Below, piece by piece: positions 61,951 to 64,000 of a stretch of 64,000 nucleotides of DNA. Where the stretch lies: positions 23,924 to 87,923 of the forward strand of contig CAZOEL010000019.1 in assembly GCA_964578835.1 (NCBI GenBank), given 5' to 3'. The stretch's first letter is position 1. Each line of letters begins with the position of its first letter. Source of the stretch: CAZOEL01 sp964578835. GTDB taxonomy: Bacteria; Desulfobacterota; Syntrophobacteria; Syntrophobacterales; Syntrophobacteraceae. The notes below the pieces were generated by a model. The model was not told the origin of the DNA. It did not search any database and worked only from the letters and a program-made list of their open reading frames with translations. Made by a program: the position numbers and the translations under genes.

Positions 61951-62510
61951 TGCGATTTGTCTCCTCGAGTCGATCGCGTTGATTGGTGATGTGTCAGTCC
62001 AGTGAGTAGGACTTGGTAGACAGATCCATGAAACAGTGTGCGGCTATTTCAAGAACCATTGCGTCAGATAGGGAGCGGAAGGAGAGCCGCATGACACGCA
62101 GCCTTCGGGGATGCGCTTTGTCTGCATATATTCTAAAACGGCACGAACGAAGCGCAAGGCATAGGAGGGGGAGTACGGCTGATGCAACTACATCATGACC
62201 TGACAGATGCCGGCGATGGACGGACCCTGAGTCCAGGTCCGACTGCCAATCATGCTTAGAGCAGGCAAGTTAGCCGGTTCGAACGGGGTCTGGCGAAGAA
62301 AAAACAGTTGAAGGAGAACTCTGGACCCTAACAGGGACGTAAAAGGGAATGCCCATGAAATTAGCCGTTTCATTTCTTGCCCAGCTTTTACCAGCATGTC
62401 TGCAGGAAAAACGCCCGATTAGCTGTTTCGCCAGACGGAGAAAGCTTAGCACTGGTGAACTATTGGCTGAGATAGCCGTAATCGTCTCCTTGTTCTCTTC
62501 CAGGCTCAGA
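61951..62510. other. Stretch without an intact gene
   Basis: Probably includes the decayed 3' part of the DUF421 gene (minus strand, roughly 62200-62510), but frames are too disrupted to follow. No other gene seen. Confidence 0.4.
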
Positions 62511-62738
62511 CTACGCATACCCCTTACAGGAACGGTAGCCACTTGCCATAGCATTCTGCGCCGCATCGGCTATGAGTACGACCAAGAGGAGGTCGGCAAG
62601 ACCCACCGTCCCAGCCACCCGCTTCAGAATGAGTTGAAGGAGCGAAAACAATACCAGGTAGACCACGCTGCCTCGAAGAATGGTTTCAAAAAGAGGAAGA
62701 CTGGGTACGAAAATCTCTTTCCAATTTACGGAGAACAT
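62511..62738 (-). pseudogene. DUF421 (YetF-like) membrane protein, truncated
   Basis: ATG 62738 after GGAGGAG. The protein begins MFSVNWKEIFVPSLPLFETI, followed by two membrane helices and VGLADLLLVVLIADAAQNAM, the N-terminal half of DUF421 proteins. The frame ends at TAG 62511 soon after SGYRS, where intact members continue with a third helix and a cytoplasmic domain. A frameshift near 62530 fits. Confidence 0.75.
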
Positions 62739-63176
62739 ATTCGACTCCTCCATCCCAAAAGATTCAGAAGCAAAAAAGGCATCGGGGCTTCTAACCTCGC
62801 TAAATTGATGATGCTGATCGATGCGCCATTATTCTGTTTGATCTCATTCTAAGCACTCGATGCGAGGAGTTCGTATGGAGGAGGTCTTCTTTTCAAAACC
62901 TCAGAATATAAGAAATTTGAAACGAAGACGGGAGCCCGGATGTTGCATACACGGGTAACCTGTTCTGCAGAGATCCGATAATGAAATCATTTGCTTATAC
63001 CTCATTCTTGTCTCCTCACTCTCTTGTAGCAGGATGATCTCGTTCTCGAAAATGGCAGAAGACACTATGGATTCCCCAGATCAAGGTTTTTCGAACTCCT
63101 GCACTAAACCGTGAAGAATCTTTCTCTGATTCAGCGCATAACAGAGCTGGGACTCCTTGTCCATAGGGGGTTGGCT
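62739..63176. other. Intergenic stretch before the IS element
   Basis: No coding frame with a start signal and no regulatory site I can support. Confidence 0.4.
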
Positions 63177-64000
63177 CAGGGCTATTGCATCAAAATAACT
63201 TTAAAGGCAAACAGTTATTGACACGGCATTGAATCATATGGTGAAAGAGGTCTCTCGTAACAGGAATCGAATTAAGGAATCTTTTGCATTGGGAGACCGA
63301 GAGATGGAAGAGCGAGAGCAAAGAGAAGAAAAGAGTGTGGGTGCGGCTATTTTAGAGGGATCGTTTTCTGACGCATTTTCCTCTATGACCGATCCCCGGA
63401 TAGACCGCACTAGGGAGCATCTGCTCTTCGATATCATAGGGATTGCAGTATGCGCGGTTGTGTGCGGAGCGGATGGTTGGGTAGACATTGCAGCCTACGG
63501 GGTATCAAAGCAGGAATGGCTCAAGACCTTCCTCTCACTGCCTAACGGCATCCCCTCTCACGACACTTTCGGGTGTGTGTTTGCGCGTCTCAATCCAGAA
63601 GAGTTCCAGCAATGCTTCCTTACCTGGATTAGTAAGCGAAGCGAACTCACCAAAGGCAGCATTGTTTCGCTGGATGGTAAGACTTTGCGCCGCTCCTTTG
63701 ACCAGGCATCGAAGAAGGCAGCCATTCACATGGTGAGCGCATGGGCTAACAGCAACCGGATGGTGCTCGGGCAAATCAAAGTGGATGACAAATCCAATGA
63801 GATCACCGCCATCCCGCAGCTCTTAAAGATGCTGGAGGTCTCGGGATGCAACGTTACCATTGACGCCATGGGATGCCAGAAAGACATTGCCGCGCGGATT
63901 ATAGAAAAGGGTGGCGACTACGTTCTGGCTCTTAAAGGCAACCAGGGCGCTCTCCACGATGACGTAAAGCTCTTCTTTGAAGATGCGCGAAAGAAGGATT
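63177..64000 (+). mobile_element. ISAs1-family insertion sequence, right end outside window
   Basis: The left terminal repeat appears to start at CAGGGCTATTGCATCAAAAT (63177-63196), about 60 bp before the transposase ATG. The element runs off the window, so its right end and target duplication cannot be seen. Confidence 0.75.
63238..64000 (+). CDS. ISAs1-family (H-repeat) DDE transposase, 3' end outside window
   Basis: Open from ATG 63238 to the window edge (254 codons seen). Diagnostic segments are SSMTDPRIDRTREHLLFDII, AVVCGADGWVDIAAYG, LPNGIPSHDTFGCVFARLNP, the first catalytic Asp in VSLDGKTLRRS, and VTIDAMGCQKDIAARI followed by GGDYVLALKGNQ. It has no stops and all visible motifs, so it may be active, unlike the other transposase relics here. 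Confidence 0.92.
   Translation, partial: MVKEVSRNRNRIKESFALGDREMEEREQREEKSVGAAILEGSFSDAFSSMTDPRIDRTREHLLFDIIGIAVCAVVCGADGWVDIAAYGVSKQEWLKTFLSLPNGIPSHDTFGCVFARLNPEEFQQCFLTWISKRSELTKGSIVSLDGKTLRRSFDQASKKAAIHMVSAWANSNRMVLGQIKVDDKSNEITAIPQLLKMLEVSGCNVTIDAMGCQKDIAARIIEKGGDYVLALKGNQGALHDDVKLFFEDARKKD

Noticed and set aside
62349..62852. 167-codon plus-strand frame
   Set aside because: Largely antisense to the DUF421 fragment, which has a ribosome-binding site and family motifs.
1..64000. CRISPR arrays, rRNA and tRNA genes
   Set aside because: Looked for regularly spaced direct repeats and conserved RNA signatures; none found.

Overview
The window reads as chromosomal DNA of an anaerobic Deltaproteobacterium (Desulfobacterota), most likely of the Syntrophobacter type. 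The basis is gene content: BamB/BamC-like tungsten and iron-sulfur proteins, a sigma-54-style nitrogen cluster, a PEP-CTERM protein, acetoacetyl-CoA synthetase and a bacteriohemerythrin. This placement is inference, because no rRNA is present. I found no tRNA, rRNA or CRISPR array.

Layout. 0-2 kb: a sensor histidine kinase whose 5' end lies outside the window. 2-10 kb: an eroded accessory stretch with transposase relics (IS5-like, REP-associated tyrosine transposase) around a DUF2202 ferritin-like protein and a large secreted multicopper oxidase fused to a vanadium-haloperoxidase-like domain; a fragment of a second multicopper oxidase lies just downstream, and a SLOG-like protein follows. 10-16 kb: an exported unknown protein with an overlapping serine beta-lactamase-like protein, threonine synthase and a gamma carbonic anhydrase. 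16-24.5 kb: a nitrogen module made of a NifA-like activator, NAD+ synthetase, P-II, GlnD and glutamine synthetase, with a clear -24/-12 promoter before glnA and a shared ACATTTTTGT element before the activator gene and glnA.

24.5-43 kb is mostly housekeeping and metabolic: small ORFs between strong terminators, a SYLF protein, a CysQ homologue that has lost most metal ligands, the bamBC-like pair, hemerythrin, a Pit phosphate transporter with its DUF47 partner, a PEP-CTERM protein, acetoacetyl-CoA synthetase, a SlyD-like FKBP, a 5'-nucleotidase, TerC and an NDH-2-like flavoprotein.

43-62 kb is rich in envelope-quality-control and membrane genes: BON lipoprotein, M23 peptidase, HtpX, Tim44-like protein, DUF4337, DUF350, YqaA, HflK/HflC, a sugar epimerase-like protein and two CNNM/CorC paralogues. 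Several are decayed (hflK frameshift, zupT, DUF350, an exported protein, DUF421), and transposase relics (IS66, IS630, IS4) are scattered through. Two distant genes here share one promoter design: paired TTGAA-N7-TTCAA palindromes spaced about 41 bp, followed by the same -24/-12 core TGGCATGATCTCTGC. This points to an undescribed sigma-54 regulon. The window ends inside an ISAs1-family element.

The most notable observations are this two-promoter regulon, the multicopper oxidase-haloperoxidase fusion, the nitrogen-module elements, the probably inactive CysQ homologue and the isolated bamBC-like pair.
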